A stretch of 57,958 bases of DNA, taken from NCBI GenBank assembly GCA_945861305.1, contig CAMATW010000013.1, positions 1 through 57,958 on the forward strand, in the 5' to 3' direction. The first letter of the stretch is position 1; the number at the start of each line of letters is the position of its first letter. This document shows, piece by piece, positions 43,025 through 52,409 of the stretch. The notes beneath the pieces were generated by a model. The model did no database searches and was not told the origin of the DNA. It was given only the letters and a program-made list of their open reading frames with translations. Source of the stretch: Bordetella parapertussis (GTDB lineage: Bacteria; Pseudomonadota; Gammaproteobacteria; Burkholderiales; Burkholderiaceae_C). The position numbers and the translations under genes are program-made.

Positions 43025-43077
43025 AAGCACGATCGTACTTAAATATTTTCGGTTTCGTCTAGAATGACGTAACGTCA
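43025..43077 (+). promoter_or_regulatory. etf operon promoter region with two palindromes
   Basis: Upstream of etfB: AAGCACGATCGTACTT (43025-43040; one mismatched pair) and TGACGT-A-ACGTCA (43065-43077; perfect). A possible -10 TAGAAT lies at 43060-43065. Two operator-like palindromes flanking the presumed promoter suggest control by a fatty-acid or branched-chain regulator (MerR/LiuR- or TetR-type is a guess from palindrome style). Confidence 0.55.
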
Positions 43078-43110
43078 ACTTGCATCCCCTTAATTCCTTG
43101 GAGAAAACCC

Positions 43111-43860
43111 ATGAAGGCACTGGTCGCGGTCAAGCGCGTGGTGGATTACAACGTCAAAGTTCGGGTCAAGTCTGACCAAAGCGGCGTGGACATCGCCAAC
43201 GTCAAAATGAGCATGAACCCCTTTGACGAAATCGCTGTCGAAGAGGCGGTTCGCTTGAAAGAAAAGGGCGTACTAAGCGAGGTGATCGTGGTGTCTTGTG
43301 GCGTCACACAGTGCCAAGAAACCTTGCGCACCGCCATGGCCATTGGCGCGGACCGCGCCATCTTGGTGGAAACCACGGAAGAACTGCAACCCTTGGCGGT
43401 GGCCAAACTGCTCAAAGCTTTGGCCGACAAAGAGCAACCTGGCTTGGTCATTTTGGGCAAACAAGCCATTGACGACGACTGCAACCAAACCGGCCAAATG
43501 CTGGCTGCGCTGGCTGACTGGCCGCAAGCCACATTTGCCTTCAAAGTGGAAATGGCCGATGGCCACGCCTTGGTCACGCGCGAGGTCGATGGCGGCTTGG
43601 AAACCTTGAAGCTCACGCTCCCCGCTGTCATCACCACCGATTTGCGCTTGAATGAGCCGCGCTATGTGACGCTGCCCAACATCATGAAGGCCAAGAAAAA
43701 ACAACTCGATATCTTCAAACCCGAAGACCTCGGCGTAGATGTGAAACCGCGCATCAAGACCTTGAAGGTCAGCGAGCCGCCCAAGCGCAGCGCGGGTATC
43801 AAGGTGGCCGATGTGGCTGCCTTGGTTGACAAACTCAAAAACGAAGCAAAGGTGATTTGA
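43111..43860 (+). CDS. etfB: Electron transfer flavoprotein subunit beta
   Basis: 249 aa. EtfB hallmarks are [19 protein letters not shown] at the start, [37 protein letters not shown] and [20 protein letters not shown], the recognition loop for acyl-CoA dehydrogenases. A TTGGAGAAAA ribosome binding site precedes the ATG. With EtfA it carries electrons from dehydrogenases to ETF-ubiquinone oxidoreductase. First gene of etfB, etfA, acyl-CoA dehydrogenase, with nitronate monooxygenase following. Confidence 0.97.
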   Translation: MKALVAVKRVVDYNVKVRVKSDQSGVDIANVKMSMNPFDEIAVEEAVRLKEKGVLSEVIVVSCGVTQCQETLRTAMAIGADRAILVETTEELQPLAVAKLLKALADKEQPGLVILGKQAIDDDCNQTGQMLAALADWPQATFAFKVEMADGHALVTREVDGGLETLKLTLPAVITTDLRLNEPRYVTLPNIMKAKKKQLDIFKPEDLGVDVKPRIKTLKVSEPPKRSAGIKVADVAALVDKLKNEAKVI

Positions 43861-43861
43861 C

Positions 43862-44794
43862 ATGTCCGCTTTAGTCATCGCAGAACACGACAACCACGGC
43901 ATCAAACCCGCCACCCTCAACACCATCACCGCCGCCTTGGCGTGTGGCGGTGAAGTGCATGTGTTGGTAGCCGGCAAAGACGCCGCCGCAGCAGCGCTTG
44001 CTGCTTCGCACATTGCAGGTGTCAGCAAAGTGCTGCACGCCGACTCCGACGTCTTTGCCCACGGCTTGGCCGAGCAAGTCGCCGTCCAAGTGCTGGCTTT
44101 GGCGTCAAGCTACAGCCACATTTTGTTTGCCGCGACTGCCAGCGGCAAAAACATTGCCCCCCGCGTTGCGGCCAAGCTCGATGTGGGTCAGATCAGCGAC
44201 ATCACCAAGGTGGATTCGCCTGACACCTTTGAGCGCCCCATCTATGCGGGTAATGCTATCGCTACAGTGCAAGCCACCGACGCCACCCTGGTCATCACCG
44301 TGCGCACGACGGGGTTTGACCCCGCCGCTGCCTCAGGTGGCAGCGCAGCGATTGAGATCATCAGCCCCGCCAATGCTGGCACGCAAAGCCAGTTTATGGG
44401 CAGTGAAATCGCCAAGAACGACCGTCCCGAACTCACCGCTGCCAAGGTCATCGTGTCGGGTGGCCGAGCCTTGGGTAGCTCGGAAAAATTCGCCGAGGTC
44501 ATCACGCCCTTGGCCGACAAACTCGGTGCCGCCATGGGCGCCAGCCGCGCGGCCGTTGACGCGGGTTATGCACCCAACGATTGGCAAGTGGGACAAACCG
44601 GCAAGATCGTGGCGCCTCAGCTCTACATCGCTTGTGGCATCAGCGGCGCTATTCAACATTTGGCAGGCATGAAGGACAGCAAGGTCATTGTGGCCATCAA
44701 CAAAGACCCTGAAGCGCCTATTTTCAGCGTGGCCGATTACGGCTTGGAGGCCGATTTGTTCTTGGCTGTCCCCGAACTGGTGGCAGCACTGTGA
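43862..44794 (+). CDS. etfA: Electron transfer flavoprotein subunit alpha
   Basis: 310 aa, 1 bp after etfB. The FAD-binding C-terminal domain has VSGGRALGSSEKFAEVITPL, GASRAAVDAGYAPNDWQVGQTG and YIACGISGAIQHLAGM. The stop overlaps the GTG start of the acyl-CoA dehydrogenase (GTGA). Forms the heterodimeric ETF with EtfB. Confidence 0.97.
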   Translation: MSALVIAEHDNHGIKPATLNTITAALACGGEVHVLVAGKDAAAAALAASHIAGVSKVLHADSDVFAHGLAEQVAVQVLALASSYSHILFAATASGKNIAPRVAAKLDVGQISDITKVDSPDTFERPIYAGNAIATVQATDATLVITVRTTGFDPAAASGGSAAIEIISPANAGTQSQFMGSEIAKNDRPELTAAKVIVSGGRALGSSEKFAEVITPLADKLGAAMGASRAAVDAGYAPNDWQVGQTGKIVAPQLYIACGISGAIQHLAGMKDSKVIVAINKDPEAPIFSVADYGLEADLFLAVPELVAAL

Positions 44795-46584
44795 GCTACA
44801 CCGCCCCCATCAAAGACATGCTCTTCAATATGCAGCACTTGGCTGCTTTGGATGAGATCGCCAAGATCCCCGGCTTTGAAGACGCAGGCATGGAAACCGC
44901 CCAAGCGGTTCTGGAAGAATGCGCTCGCTTCAACCAAGACGTGTTGGCGCCGCTGAACTGGGAGGGCGACAAACACCCCTCGTTTTGGAAAGACGGCGTG
45001 GTCACCACCACCACCGGCTTCAAGCAGGCTTACCAGCAATACGCTGAAGGCGGCTGGCAAGGTCTGCAACACCCCACCGACATGGGCGGGCAGGGCTTGC
45101 CCAAAACCATTGGCGCGGCTTGTGGCGAAATTTTGAATTCCGCCAACATGAGTTTCGCCCTGTGCCCCTTGCTGACCGACGGTGCGATCGAAGCCTTGCT
45201 CACCGCAGGCAGTGATGAACTGAAAGCCACTTACCTGCACAAACTGGTCAGCGGCGAATGGACCGGCACCATGAACCTGACCGAGCCGCAAGCGGGGTCA
45301 GACCTGTCGATGGTGCGCTCCCGTGCCGAGCCGCAAGCCGATGGCACTTACAAGGTGTTTGGCACCAAGATTTACATCACCTACGGTGAACACGACATGG
45401 CCGACAACATCATCCATTTGGTGTTGGCGCGGGTCACGGGTGCACCCGAGGGTGTGAAGGGCATCAGCTTGTTTGTGGTGCCCAAAGTGATGGTCAACAA
45501 AGATGGCTCCTTGGGTGCGCGCAATGATGTTCATTGCGTGAGCATCGAGCACAAATTAGGCATCAAAGCCAGCCCGACAGCGGTGCTGCAATACGGCGAC
45601 AACGGCGGTGCTGTGGGCTACCTCGTCGGCCAAGAAAACCGCGGCCTAGAGTACATGTTCATCATGATGAACGCCGCCCGTTACGCGGTGGGTGTGCAAG
45701 GCATCGCGATTGCCGAGCGGGCTTACCAAAAAGCCACCCAATACGCCCGTGACCGTGTGCAAAGCCGCCCTGTGGACGGCTCCATCAAAGCCGCGGCACC
45801 CATCATTCACCACCCCGATGTGCGCCGCATGCTCATGACCATGCGCGCCTACACCGAAGGATGCCGTGCCATGGCGTCTGTGGCTGCTGCGGCCTATGAC
45901 GCCGCACATCACCACCCTGACGCCGACACGCGCAAACAGAACAATGCCTTCTACGAATTTTTGGTGCCGCTGGTCAAAGGCTACAGCACCGAGATGAGCC
46001 TAGAAGTTACTTCGCTGGGTGTGCAAGTGCATGGCGGCATGGGTTTCATCGAAGAAACTGGTGCGGCGCAGTATTACCGCGACGCGAAAATTCTCACCAT
46101 TTATGAAGGCACCACCGCTATCCAAGCCAACGACTTGGTGGGGCGCAAAACCTCACGCGATGGTGGTCAAACCGCCAAGGCCATCACCGCCCAAGTGCAG
46201 CAAACCGTAGTGGCTTTGCAAGACCAAGGCAGCGTCGCAGCGGTGGCAATTGCCAAACGCCTTGAAGCAGGCAGGCAAGCTTTTGATGATGTGGTTGACT
46301 TCATCGTTCAATCCGCTACCCACAACCCCAACGCTGCCTATGCGGGCAGCGTGCCCTACCTGATGCTTGCTGGCAATGTGCTGGCGGGTTGGCAGCTGGC
46401 AAGGTCGTTCTTGATCGCCCAAGAAGCCTTAAGCAAAGGCGCAGATGACAGCGCTTTCTTGCAAGCAAAAATTACCACCGCGCGGTTTTACGCAGACCAC
46501 ATTTTGAGCAAAGTGCCTGGTATGCGATACGGCATCGTCGATGGCGCTGACAGCATCACCGAGATGGCGTTGGACGCGTTTTAA
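44791..46584 (+). CDS. Acyl-CoA dehydrogenase, large (597 aa) type
   Basis: 597 aa, about 200 longer than medium-chain enzymes, with an extended C-terminal helical region as in the large FadE-like/AidB-like group common in Proteobacteria. It has MNLTEPQAGSDLSMVRS, the flavin segment VFGTKIYITYGEHDMADN, GVQVHGGMGFIEETGAAQYY, and the catalytic Glu in LTIYEGTTAIQANDLVGR. The GTG start overlaps etfA (GTGA), so electron donor and acceptor are co-translated. Chain-length specificity is not evident. Confidence 0.94.
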   Translation: MSYTAPIKDMLFNMQHLAALDEIAKIPGFEDAGMETAQAVLEECARFNQDVLAPLNWEGDKHPSFWKDGVVTTTTGFKQAYQQYAEGGWQGLQHPTDMGGQGLPKTIGAACGEILNSANMSFALCPLLTDGAIEALLTAGSDELKATYLHKLVSGEWTGTMNLTEPQAGSDLSMVRSRAEPQADGTYKVFGTKIYITYGEHDMADNIIHLVLARVTGAPEGVKGISLFVVPKVMVNKDGSLGARNDVHCVSIEHKLGIKASPTAVLQYGDNGGAVGYLVGQENRGLEYMFIMMNAARYAVGVQGIAIAERAYQKATQYARDRVQSRPVDGSIKAAAPIIHHPDVRRMLMTMRAYTEGCRAMASVAAAAYDAAHHHPDADTRKQNNAFYEFLVPLVKGYSTEMSLEVTSLGVQVHGGMGFIEETGAAQYYRDAKILTIYEGTTAIQANDLVGRKTSRDGGQTAKAITAQVQQTVVALQDQGSVAAVAIAKRLEAGRQAFDDVVDFIVQSATHNPNAAYAGSVPYLMLAGNVLAGWQLARSFLIAQEALSKGADDSAFLQAKITTARFYADHILSKVPGMRYGIVDGADSITEMALDAF

Positions 46585-46609
46585 TCTTATTGAATTCAAG
46601 GAATTTCCC

Positions 46610-47563
46610 ATGTCTAAACTCCCCGCCGCACTCGCGTCGCTTAAATTCCCCGTCATCGGTTCACCGCTGTTCATCATCAGCACCCCCAAGCTGGTGATTG
46701 CCCAGTGCATCAACGGCGTGGTGGGTTCGATGCCAGCTTTGAATGCCCGTCCTGCTTCCCAGTTGGATGAATGGTTGGCCGAAATCACCGAGGCGCTGGC
46801 CGCGCACAACAAGGCGCATCCTGACAACCCCGCCGCGCCTTATTCCATCAACCAAATCGTGCACAAAAGTAATGACCGCTTAGAGCATGACATGGCCATG
46901 TGCGTGAAGTACAAGGTGCCTGTCATCATCACCTCGCTGGGTGCCCGTGAAGAAATCAACCAAGCCGCGCACAGCTATGGCGGTGTGGTGTTGCACGACA
47001 TCATCAACAACAAATTTGCCCACAAAGCGATTGAAAAAGGCGCGGATGGTTTGGTGGCTGTCGCTGCTGGCGCGGGTGGCCATGCAGGGGTGAAAAGCCC
47101 GTTTGCCTTGGTGCAAGAAATTCGCCAGTGGTTTGATGGCCCCTTGGCCCTGAGTGGCTCTATCGCCAGTGGCAGCGCCATTCTTGCCGCTTTGGCCATG
47201 GGCGCAGACTTCGCCTACATCGGCTCTGCCTTTATTGCCACCGAAGAAGCACGTGCTGCCCAAGAGTACAAACAAAGCATTGTGGACAGCAACTCAGACG
47301 ACATCGTTTACAGCAACTTGTTCACAGGTGTGCATGGCAACTACTTGGCACCTTCCATCCGCAACGCGGGTATGGACCCCGAGCACCTGCCCGAGAGCGA
47401 CCCCAGCAAGATGGACTTTGGTGGCGATAAGTCCAAAGCGTGGAAAGACATTTGGGGCTGCGGTCAGGGCATTGGTTCTGTCAACAAGATTCAAAGCACT
47501 GCGGCATTTATTGACCAACTCAAGGCCGAATACGCGACAGCTAAAGCCCGTTTACTTGCTTAA
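46610..47563 (+). CDS. Nitronate monooxygenase family FMN enzyme
   Basis: 317 aa from MSKLPAALASLKFPVIGSPL; the ATG at 46610 has an AAGGAA site just upstream. TIM-barrel FMN protein with VAAGAGGHAGVKSPFALVQE, LSGSIASGSAILAALAMGAD and AYIGSAFIATEEA. Family members oxidise alkyl nitronates, but several act on acyl or unsaturated substrates; association with the etf operon makes a lipid-linked role possible (inference). The stop is 4 bp before a palindromic repeat. Confidence 0.9.
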   Translation: MSKLPAALASLKFPVIGSPLFIISTPKLVIAQCINGVVGSMPALNARPASQLDEWLAEITEALAAHNKAHPDNPAAPYSINQIVHKSNDRLEHDMAMCVKYKVPVIITSLGAREEINQAAHSYGGVVLHDIINNKFAHKAIEKGADGLVAVAAGAGGHAGVKSPFALVQEIRQWFDGPLALSGSIASGSAILAALAMGADFAYIGSAFIATEEARAAQEYKQSIVDSNSDDIVYSNLFTGVHGNYLAPSIRNAGMDPEHLPESDPSKMDFGGDKSKAWKDIWGCGQGIGSVNKIQSTAAFIDQLKAEYATAKARLLA

Positions 47564-47566
47564 ACT

Positions 47567-47591
47567 TCATTGCGAGCGTAGCGAAGCAATC
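47567..47591 (+). repeat. Short palindromic unit (R8)
   Basis: TCATTGCGAGCGTAGCGAAG then CAATC between the convergent nitronate monooxygenase and ppnP genes. Its right edge overlaps the first bases of the ppnP stop codon (minus strand). Confidence 0.85.
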
Positions 47592-47907
47592 AGCCGAAGT
47601 GGCAAATGTAGTGGTAAGCCTCTGCCACCTTGATGTTAAACGACGAGTTGGCTGGCACTGAAAACTGCGTGCCAGGCTCTGAGGTTTTCCACTCGTTGCT
47701 GCCGGCGACTTTGTATTCGCAAGAACCTGCCACGCATTCCATGATTTCAGCGGCGGCGGCGTGGAAGGTGAGGGTGGCGGCCAGCATCACACCCACGGAT
47801 TTTTTCTCGCCATTGGCAAGTGTCACCGTGTGGCTGACGCACTTGCCATCGAAAAACACATTGGCTTTGGTGGCGACGCTTGCGCCTTGGAGTTGTTCGG
47901 TCACCAT
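47590..47907 (-). CDS. ppnP: Pyrimidine/purine nucleoside phosphorylase PpnP
   Basis: 105 aa cupin of the former DUF1255 family. Visible are KANVFFDGKCVSHTVTLANG, VGVMLAATLTFHAAAAEIME, VAGSCEYKVAG and the C-terminal FNIKVAEAYHYICHFG. PpnP phosphorolyses nucleosides to base and ribose-1-phosphate. It follows argG by 2 bp on the same strand; possible co-transcription. Confidence 0.93.
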   Translation of the reverse strand: MVTEQLQGASVATKANVFFDGKCVSHTVTLANGEKKSVGVMLAATLTFHAAAAEIMECVAGSCEYKVAGSNEWKTSEPGTQFSVPANSSFNIKVAEAYHYICHFG

Positions 47908-47909
47908 GG

Positions 47910-49205
47910 TCAGGCTTTCTTTTTGGATGTGGTTTTAACGGCCTTGGCTGCACGCTCGTTTTTCAGGTTGGCAGCGATGCGAAGACGCAAAGCATTGAGC
48001 TTGATGAAGCCTCCTGCGTCGGCTTGGTTGTAAGCGCCACCGTCGTCGTCAAAAGTGGCGATGCGGGTGTCAAACAAGCTGTCGGTTTTGCTTTCGCGGC
48101 CCACGCACATGATGGTGCCTTTGTAGAGCTTCAAGCGCACCTTGCCGTTGGCGGTGGCTTGCGAGGCATCAATCAAACCTTGCAGCAACACACGCTCGGG
48201 GCTGAACCAATAACCGTTATAAACCAGGCGGGCATAACGCGGCATCAGGTCTTCTTTCAAAGACAAGACTTCACGGTCCAAGGTGATGGACTCGATGGCG
48301 CGGTGACCCGACAACAGGATGGTGCCGCCTGGAGTTTCATAGCAACCACGGCTCTTCATGCCCACATAGCGGTTTTCCACTTTGTCCAAGCGGCCGATGC
48401 CGTGCTTGCCACCCAAGGTATTCAAGTGGGTCAGCACCTTGGCGGGGCTCATGCGCACACCGTCAATCGCCACCACGTCGCCGAGTTTGTAGGTCAACTC
48501 AATCACTTGTGGTTTGTTCGGCGCTTTTTCGGGGCTGACGGTCAAGCGCCACATGCTGTCGTCGGGTGCGTAATTGGGGTCTTCCAAAATGCCGCCTTCA
48601 TAGCTGATGTGCAGCAGGTTGGCGTCCATGGAGTAGGGCGCTGGGCCTTTGCGCTTGGCACCGTCCACGGGAATGCCGTGTTGGTCGGCGTAGCGCATGA
48701 GCTTTTCACGCGAGAGCAAATCCCATTCACGCCAAGGCGCAATGATCTTCACATTGGGCATCAAGGCATAAGCACCCAACTCGAAGCGAACTTGGTCATT
48801 GCCCTTGCCGGTCGCGCCATGGCTGATGGCGTCGGCCTTGGTTTTGCGGGCAATTTCCACCAAACGCTTGGCGATCAGGGGGCGGGCGATGGAGGTGCCC
48901 AGCAGGTATTCACCTTCATATAGCGCATTGGCGCGGAACATGGGGAACACAAAGTCACGCACAAACTCTTCGCGCAGGTCTTCGATGAAGATGTTGCTGG
49001 GCTTGATGCCCATCTTGATGGCCTTGGCGCGGGCGGGTTCAATTTCTTCACCTTGGCCGATGTCGGCGGTGAAGGTGACCACCTCGCAGTGGTATTCGTC
49101 TTGCAGCCATTTCAAGATGATGGAGGTGTCCAAACCGCCGGAGTAGGCGAGAACAACTCGTTGAGGGGAAATGGATTTGCTGGGGGAAGGCCGTTTGGTG
49201 GGCAT
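47910..49205 (-). CDS. argG: Argininosuccinate synthase
   Basis: 431 aa from the ATG at 49205; a longer frame to 49289 passes through a terminator and is rejected. N-terminal N-type ATP-pyrophosphatase motif [18 protein letters not shown], then [28 protein letters not shown] and [20 protein letters not shown]. It joins citrulline and aspartate in arginine synthesis. Confidence 0.96.
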   Translation of the reverse strand: MPTKRPSPSKSISPQRVVLAYSGGLDTSIILKWLQDEYHCEVVTFTADIGQGEEIEPARAKAIKMGIKPSNIFIEDLREEFVRDFVFPMFRANALYEGEYLLGTSIARPLIAKRLVEIARKTKADAISHGATGKGNDQVRFELGAYALMPNVKIIAPWREWDLLSREKLMRYADQHGIPVDGAKRKGPAPYSMDANLLHISYEGGILEDPNYAPDDSMWRLTVSPEKAPNKPQVIELTYKLGDVVAIDGVRMSPAKVLTHLNTLGGKHGIGRLDKVENRYVGMKSRGCYETPGGTILLSGHRAIESITLDREVLSLKEDLMPRYARLVYNGYWFSPERVLLQGLIDASQATANGKVRLKLYKGTIMCVGRESKTDSLFDTRIATFDDDGGAYNQADAGGFIKLNALRLRIAANLKNERAAKAVKTTSKKKA

Positions 49206-49249
49206 GATGTCTGTTGTGTGAAAGCAAAGCCGCGATTCTAGGACACCGC

Positions 49250-49276
49250 AAAAAAAAACCGCCTTGGAAGGCGGTT
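49250..49276 (-). terminator. Rho-independent terminator after the glycine-zipper gene
   Basis: AACCGCC-TTCCAA-GGCGGTT followed by nine T on the minus strand, 18 bp after the stop of the gene at 49295. It isolates that gene from argG. Confidence 0.9.
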
Positions 49277-49294
49277 GGCAAGATTGCAAATAGC

Positions 49295-49849
49295 TTAAAA
49301 ACTTTGCGGTGCTGACCCAATGGGGGGGATGGCGTTTTGCGCGGGGTAGGGGACGCTGGGTGGGGCAGACTGGGTGGAAGAAATCATGGGAGTGACTTGC
49401 AAGCGCACGGTGGGGCCGGGGTCTTGGGGCATTTGCACGTTGTATTGCTTGCCATTGAACTCATAGACCACGTTGTAGGCGACGGTCCGGTTTTCGTAAA
49501 AGTTTTGGGTGTTACAGGTTTGCACATTGCGAACTTCGGCAGGGGCTGAGCCTTCAATTTTATCGCCAAGAATAGCGCCACCAATGACACCGATGGCGGT
49601 GGCCAAGGCGTTGCCTTCCCCTTTGCCGATGGCGTTACCCACCACACCGCCGGCGATGGCGCCCATGGCAGAACCAGCGCCAGATTTGCGGGGTTGGGTC
49701 GCAACTTGTTGCTGGGTACAAACCTGACGGGGGACAGCCACTTGCTGGATGATGGGCATGGTGGAAATCACGCGTCCGACTTCCTGTGCACCGACGGCAG
49801 CGCTGAAAGTGGCTCCGCTTACTAAAACCAGGGTGATGAAACGATTCAT
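49295..49849 (-). CDS. Glycine-zipper 2TM-domain outer-membrane-type protein
   Basis: 184 aa. Signal peptide ends at SAAVGA. A glycine zipper ([18 protein letters not shown], then [18 protein letters not shown]) can form a transmembrane hairpin, as in SlyB/RcpA-like envelope proteins. A C-terminal domain has [19 protein letters not shown] and [14 protein letters not shown]. No lipobox. The gene has its own terminator and is divergent from folC. Function unknown; envelope location is likely. Confidence 0.87.
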   Translation of the reverse strand: MNRFITLVLVSGATFSAAVGAQEVGRVISTMPIIQQVAVPRQVCTQQQVATQPRKSGAGSAMGAIAGGVVGNAIGKGEGNALATAIGVIGGAILGDKIEGSAPAEVRNVQTCNTQNFYENRTVAYNVVYEFNGKQYNVQMPQDPGPTVRLQVTPMISSTQSAPPSVPYPAQNAIPPIGSAPQSF

Positions 49850-49953
49850 AGGGTCTCCAAAAAATAATAATCTGCTCAGTCAACGTTTTGGTAAGCATAG
49901 CGGTTGACCATAGGGGCAATTTTAGCTTGCCAAACTTCAGAGACAATGACCGC

Positions 49954-51243
49954 ATGAATCTTCAGGAATGGCTGTCCCATTGTGAGCGGTTACACCCGCA
50001 AAACATCGATATGGGATTGGAAAGAGTGGCCTTGGTCGCCAAGAAAATGGGCTTGCAATTTGCCTGTCCTGTTCTTACCGTGGCCGGTACCAATGGCAAA
50101 GGCTCGACCTGCGCCATGCTCGAATCCATCTTGCGCGAAGCCGGCTACCGAACGGGAATGTTCACCTCGCCGCATTTGGTGTTTTTCGAGGAGCGCTGCA
50201 AACTCAATGGGCACGCAGCGTCGTCTTCTGTTTTGACCGAGCATTTCGCCAAAGTTGAAGCCATGCGCGGCGATATCAGCTTGAGCTATTTCGAGTTCAC
50301 CGCATTGGCCATCTTCAGTTGTTTGACCAGCGCCAATTTGGATGTGGTCATTTTGGAGGTAGGCTTGGGCGGCCGCTTGGACGCGGTGAATGTGATTGAC
50401 ACCGATTGCGCCATCATCACCAGCATCGACATCGACCATACTGAATGGCTGGGCAAAGATCGTGAAAGCATAGGCCGTGAAAAAGCCGGCATCATGCGCA
50501 GCGGCAAGCCTGTGATCGTCAGCGACCCGCATCCACCTGCCAGCGTGGCGCAATACGCCGCCAAGGTAGGCGCCATGCTTTGGCAATCGGGCAACGATTT
50601 CCATTTTTCGGGCGACCAGCAACAGTGGCGCTGGCAAGGAGCCGGACGCACTTGGGCTGGCTTGGCCTATCCGGCTTTAAGAGGCGTGAACCAGTTGGTC
50701 AATGCTGCCGGCGTGCTGGCTGCGTTACATGCCATGAAAGATCTTTTGCCTGTCAACGCACAAGCTATTCGGTTGGGATTGTCAAGGGTGGAGTGGTCTG
50801 GGCGGTTTCAAATGCTGCCAGGTCAGCCTGCGTTGGTGCTCGATGTGGCGCACAACCCCCATTCGGTGGCAGCCTTGGCGCATAACCTTGATGCCATGGG
50901 CTACTTTGCCGTCACCCGCGCGGTGATGGGAGCCATGGCGGATAAAGACCTACAAGCCATGGTGCAGCGCTTGCAGCCATTGGTGGAGCACTGGTATTTT
51001 TGTGATCTGCCTTCACCACGTGCGGCCACGGCCAAGCAACTGCAATCTCTTTGGCAAGCTTGTGCGCCGCGCCAAGGCCAATCTGCCCAAATCTTTGCTG
51101 ACCCTGTTGCCGCCTTAGGCCAGGTCATAGTCGACGCGAACCCCACTGATAGAATTCTGATTTTTGGTTCTTTCCTGACCGTTGGCGGTGTTTTACAGCA
51201 CGGCATAGCGGGCCGCCTTTCTGCCCAAAGCCCACCTGACTGA
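49954..51243 (+). CDS. folC: Bifunctional folylpolyglutamate/dihydrofolate synthase
   Basis: 429 aa from MNLQEWLSHCERLHP; in-frame codons upstream have no family match. Mur-ligase fold: TVAGTNGKGSTCAMLESILR P-loop, TGMFTSPHLVFFEERCK, VVILEVGLGGRLDAVNVID and LDVAHNPHSVAALAHN. It adds glutamate to dihydropteroate and to folates. It heads the conserved folC, SPOR, cvpA, purF, metZ block. Confidence 0.95.
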   Translation: MNLQEWLSHCERLHPQNIDMGLERVALVAKKMGLQFACPVLTVAGTNGKGSTCAMLESILREAGYRTGMFTSPHLVFFEERCKLNGHAASSSVLTEHFAKVEAMRGDISLSYFEFTALAIFSCLTSANLDVVILEVGLGGRLDAVNVIDTDCAIITSIDIDHTEWLGKDRESIGREKAGIMRSGKPVIVSDPHPPASVAQYAAKVGAMLWQSGNDFHFSGDQQQWRWQGAGRTWAGLAYPALRGVNQLVNAAGVLAALHAMKDLLPVNAQAIRLGLSRVEWSGRFQMLPGQPALVLDVAHNPHSVAALAHNLDAMGYFAVTRAVMGAMADKDLQAMVQRLQPLVEHWYFCDLPSPRAATAKQLQSLWQACAPRQGQSAQIFADPVAALGQVIVDANPTDRILIFGSFLTVGGVLQHGIAGRLSAQSPPD

Positions 51244-51244
51244 C

Positions 51245-51919
51245 ATGGCATTTTTCAAGTCCCGTTCCCCCGGTAATGCTTCGGCAGATGATAAAAACGC
51301 CGACAGCCTCGTTGCTCAAAGTCTAGACACCTTGCGACGCCAAGCGCGTCACCGCTTGATTGGCGCGACTGTCTTGGTGTTGCTTGCCGTCATTGGTTTT
51401 CCTTTGGTGTTCGATACCAAGCCCAGAGAAGTCGCTGCCGACATCCGCATCGATATGCCTGACAAAGATGCTGTGCGCTCCTCGCAAGCACCCACGCCGC
51501 CTCCTTCTGTTGTGCCCACACCAGCACCAGTGCCTGATGCAGAAGTACCCACTGAAAAAAAAGCCGCTGAAGTGGTACCCAAGGCCGTTGTTCCTCCCTC
51601 TGTGATGCCTGAAAAAGTTCAACAGGCTATGGCCAAAGAGGAAGAAGTTCCCACTAATGACCCTAACATTGAAAAGTCTGCCGATTCGGCGCCCAGGTTT
51701 ATCGTGCAAGTGGGTGCATTTGCTGAAGAAAAAAAGTCCAATGAAGTGCGGAGCAAACTTGAAAAAGCGGGCATCAAAACCTATACCCACATTGCCCAAA
51801 CCAAAGAGGGCAAGCGCATACGTGTGCGTGTAGGCCCTTTTGCAACCAAAGAAGAGGCGCAAAAAACTGCCGACAAAATCAAGTCTTTGCAACTCAGTGC
51901 CTCGGTGCTGACCATCTGA
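51245..51919 (+). CDS. SPOR-domain inner-membrane protein (DedD-like)
   Basis: 224 aa, 1 bp after folC. One membrane helix at about 38-54 (LIGATVLVLLAVIGFPLVF), a Pro/Val/Glu-rich periplasmic linker, and a C-terminal SPOR domain (RFIVQVGAFAEEKKSNEVRS, VRVGPFATKEEAQ). SPOR domains bind denuded septal peptidoglycan, so it should localise to the division site. The folC-dedD-cvpA-purF order matches other Proteobacteria. Confidence 0.92.
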   Translation: MAFFKSRSPGNASADDKNADSLVAQSLDTLRRQARHRLIGATVLVLLAVIGFPLVFDTKPREVAADIRIDMPDKDAVRSSQAPTPPPSVVPTPAPVPDAEVPTEKKAAEVVPKAVVPPSVMPEKVQQAMAKEEEVPTNDPNIEKSADSAPRFIVQVGAFAEEKKSNEVRSKLEKAGIKTYTHIAQTKEGKRIRVRVGPFATKEEAQKTADKIKSLQLSASVLTI

Positions 51920-51923
51920 AGCG

Positions 51924-52409
51924 ATGAACAGCCTCGACTTGGTGTTGTTGGCCTTGACCGCCTTGTCTATTGGTTTAGGTTTGTGGCGCGGTGTGATCCG
52001 TGAGTCTTTTGCGGTGCTGGCTTGGCTCGCTGGTTTTCCGCTTGCCAGCCATTTCGCGCCTGATGTCCGGCGTTTGTTCGATTTAACCGACACCTCCCCA
52101 GCGCTGGCCTATATGATTTCTTGGATTTTGGTTTTTATGGCGGTTTGGCTTGTTTGCCAAGGGGTTGCCATACTGCTAAGCAGTGCTTTGTCAATGGTGG
52201 GTTTGGGCATAGTTAACCGTCTATTGGGCGCGGCGTTTGGGCTGACCCGTGCCGCTTTGAGTCTGTTGGTGTTGAGCATTGTTGTCGGACTAACCCCTGC
52301 TGTGCGTCACTCCTTGTGGCAAAGCTCCTGGGTGGCTCAACTCGCTCACCAAGGCGTATTGTTTTTCAAACCCTTTTTACCTGCTCCTTTGGAAGGTTGG
52401 GTGTTCTGA
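51924..52409 (+). CDS. cvpA: CvpA family membrane protein
   Basis: 161 aa with four predicted membrane helices (LDLVLLALTALSIGLGLWRG, then FAVLAWLAGFPLASHFAP, MISWILVFMAVWLVCQGVA, and ALSLLVLSIVVGLTPAV). CvpA was named for colicin V production and affects envelope integrity. Its stop overlaps the purF start (TGATG). Confidence 0.92.
   Translation: MNSLDLVLLALTALSIGLGLWRGVIRESFAVLAWLAGFPLASHFAPDVRRLFDLTDTSPALAYMISWILVFMAVWLVCQGVAILLSSALSMVGLGIVNRLLGAAFGLTRAALSLLVLSIVVGLTPAVRHSLWQSSWVAQLAHQGVLFFKPFLPAPLEGWVF

Noticed and set aside
47880..48923. 347-codon plus-strand open frame
   Set aside because: Antisense to argG and ppnP, no recognisable protein features, His/Val/Gly/Ala composition typical of shadow frames.
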